From an uncultured Prevotella sp. (GTDB taxonomy: Bacteria; Bacteroidota; Bacteroidia; Bacteroidales; Bacteroidaceae): 14,553 nt of DNA. The stretch lies in contig URDM01000074.1 in the NCBI GenBank assembly GCA_900546575.1, positions 1 to 14,553 of the forward strand, given 5' to 3'. This document shows, piece by piece, positions 14,206 to 14,553 of the stretch (the first letter of the stretch is position 1; every line of letters starts with the position of its first letter). Under the pieces are notes generated by a model. That model searched no databases. It was given only the letters and a program-made list of their open reading frames with translations, and was not told the origin of the DNA. Both the position numbers and the translations under genes were made by a program.

Positions 14206-14285
14206 TAGTTGTCCCGAATGACGTGACCATTTTGTCGGGAAGTAGATAGTGACACGGCAGTTGGGGAAGGCACGGTAGTCGATGG

Positions 14286-14443
14286 TTTAGTCATTTAGTC
14301 ATTTAGTCATTTAGTCAAAATCAAAAAAAAAGTGCAATCAGCCCCTATAGTAAATATATAATTAATTATATATTTACTATAGGCCCCAAACTGACATTCT
14401 ACAATCGAAAATGACTAAATGACTAAATGACTAAATGACTGAG
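14286..14443. repeat. inverted octamer arrays around a central palindrome
   Basis: The left arm is four exact copies of TTTAGTCA (14286-14317). The right arm is three exact copies of TGACTAAA plus a degenerate fourth, TGACTGAG (14412-14443). Together they form a perfect 29-bp inverted repeat (14289-14317 against 14412-14440) separated by 94 bp. The separating DNA is nearly symmetric: 26 bp, the 40-bp palindrome, then 28 bp. No flanking target duplication and no ORF is seen. Confidence 0.92.
14344..14383. repeat. perfect 40-bp AT-rich palindrome
   Basis: The left half runs CCTATAGTAAATATATAATT (14344-14363) and the right half is its exact reverse complement (14364-14383), with no loop. C-runs lie just outside both ends (14342-14345 and 14384-14387). 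It sits at the centre of the inverted octamer arrays, and could extrude as a cruciform or form an RNA hairpin from either strand. Confidence 0.95.
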
Positions 14444-14553
14444 CCTTAATAACAAATACACATATAGCTAACGTTCATAACTCGCTCTAAATTGGACTTT
14501 GATTGAAAATCAAGAAGTTGGGTGTTTGCCTATATTATATAGGTAACAATATG

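Larger units (their letters stand above)
14183..14550. other. non-coding, repeat-rich intergenic stretch
   Basis: No open frame of useful length exists on either strand here. It holds a weak TCCCGA/TCGGGA inverted pair (14212-14217 with 14235-14240), the large nested inverted repeat at 14286-14443, a TTGATT/AATCAA hairpin (14499-14513) and a small palindrome CCTATAT-T-ATATAGG (14529-14543). The window ends on an ATG (14551-14553), which might start the next plus-strand gene, but no promoter or ribosome site supports that. Confidence 0.7.

Noticed and set aside
14286..14443. CRISPR array
   Set aside because: The repeats are contiguous 8-bp units with no spacers and no cas genes nearby. The 21-bp and 22-bp arrays also lack spacers.
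14286..14443. Replication origin with iterons
   Set aside because: No DnaA-box cluster, and no dnaA or plasmid replication gene. The short direct units are also arranged as inverted arms, unlike iterons.

Overview
The window looks like a chromosomal segment from a Bacteroidales bacterium, most likely Prevotella or a close relative. Three things point there. The intergenic gaps carry the Bacteroidota promoter signature TAnnTTTG (TAACTTTG or TAATTTTG), in one case with TTTG exactly 19 bases upstream. A gene for PorQ, found only in Bacteroidota, lies directly before cmk. The TonB-family protein has the short Bacteroidota-type C-terminal domain. No rRNA, tRNA, transposase, integrase, phage gene or CRISPR array was seen, and all recognised genes appear intact.

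Layout. (1) 1-59: probable C-terminal tail of a plus-strand gene, then a gap ending in a C/G-rich hairpin. (2) 2608-235, minus: a compact run of four genes, namely two unknown proteins, a short NfeD-like membrane protein and an SPFH/band-7 protein. (3) 2751-4301, plus: a secreted protein with helical repeats and a probable beta-sandwich C-terminus. It is followed at once by a 21-bp palindromic tandem repeat that also reads as a 35-residue heptapeptide-repeat ORF behind a strong Shine-Dalgarno sequence. (4) 7809-4513, minus: TonB-family protein, prenyl diphosphate synthase, an unknown helical protein and a TatD-family metal-dependent hydrolase, probably one transcription unit. (5) 8058-12415, plus: a SulP anion transporter with its own promoter, then porQ, cmk and a LacX-type aldose 1-epimerase. 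(6) 14018-12447, minus: a large FAD-dependent oxidoreductase (COG2509-like), converging on the epimerase over a shared bidirectional terminator. (7) 14019-14553: non-coding DNA rich in repeats, including a near-symmetric nested inverted-repeat structure around a perfect 40-bp palindrome.

Most genes are ordinary core functions: membrane organisation, isoprenoid supply, outer-membrane energy transduction, anion uptake, type IX secretion, nucleotide metabolism and sugar metabolism. The unusual content is mainly between the genes. Six gaps each hold a different tandem repeat (periods 8, 13, 14, 16, 21 and 22 bp). The two best candidates for something undescribed are the heptapeptide-repeat microprotein/palindrome array at 4312-4420 and the nested palindrome at 14286-14443. 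Neither is proven functional by sequence alone.
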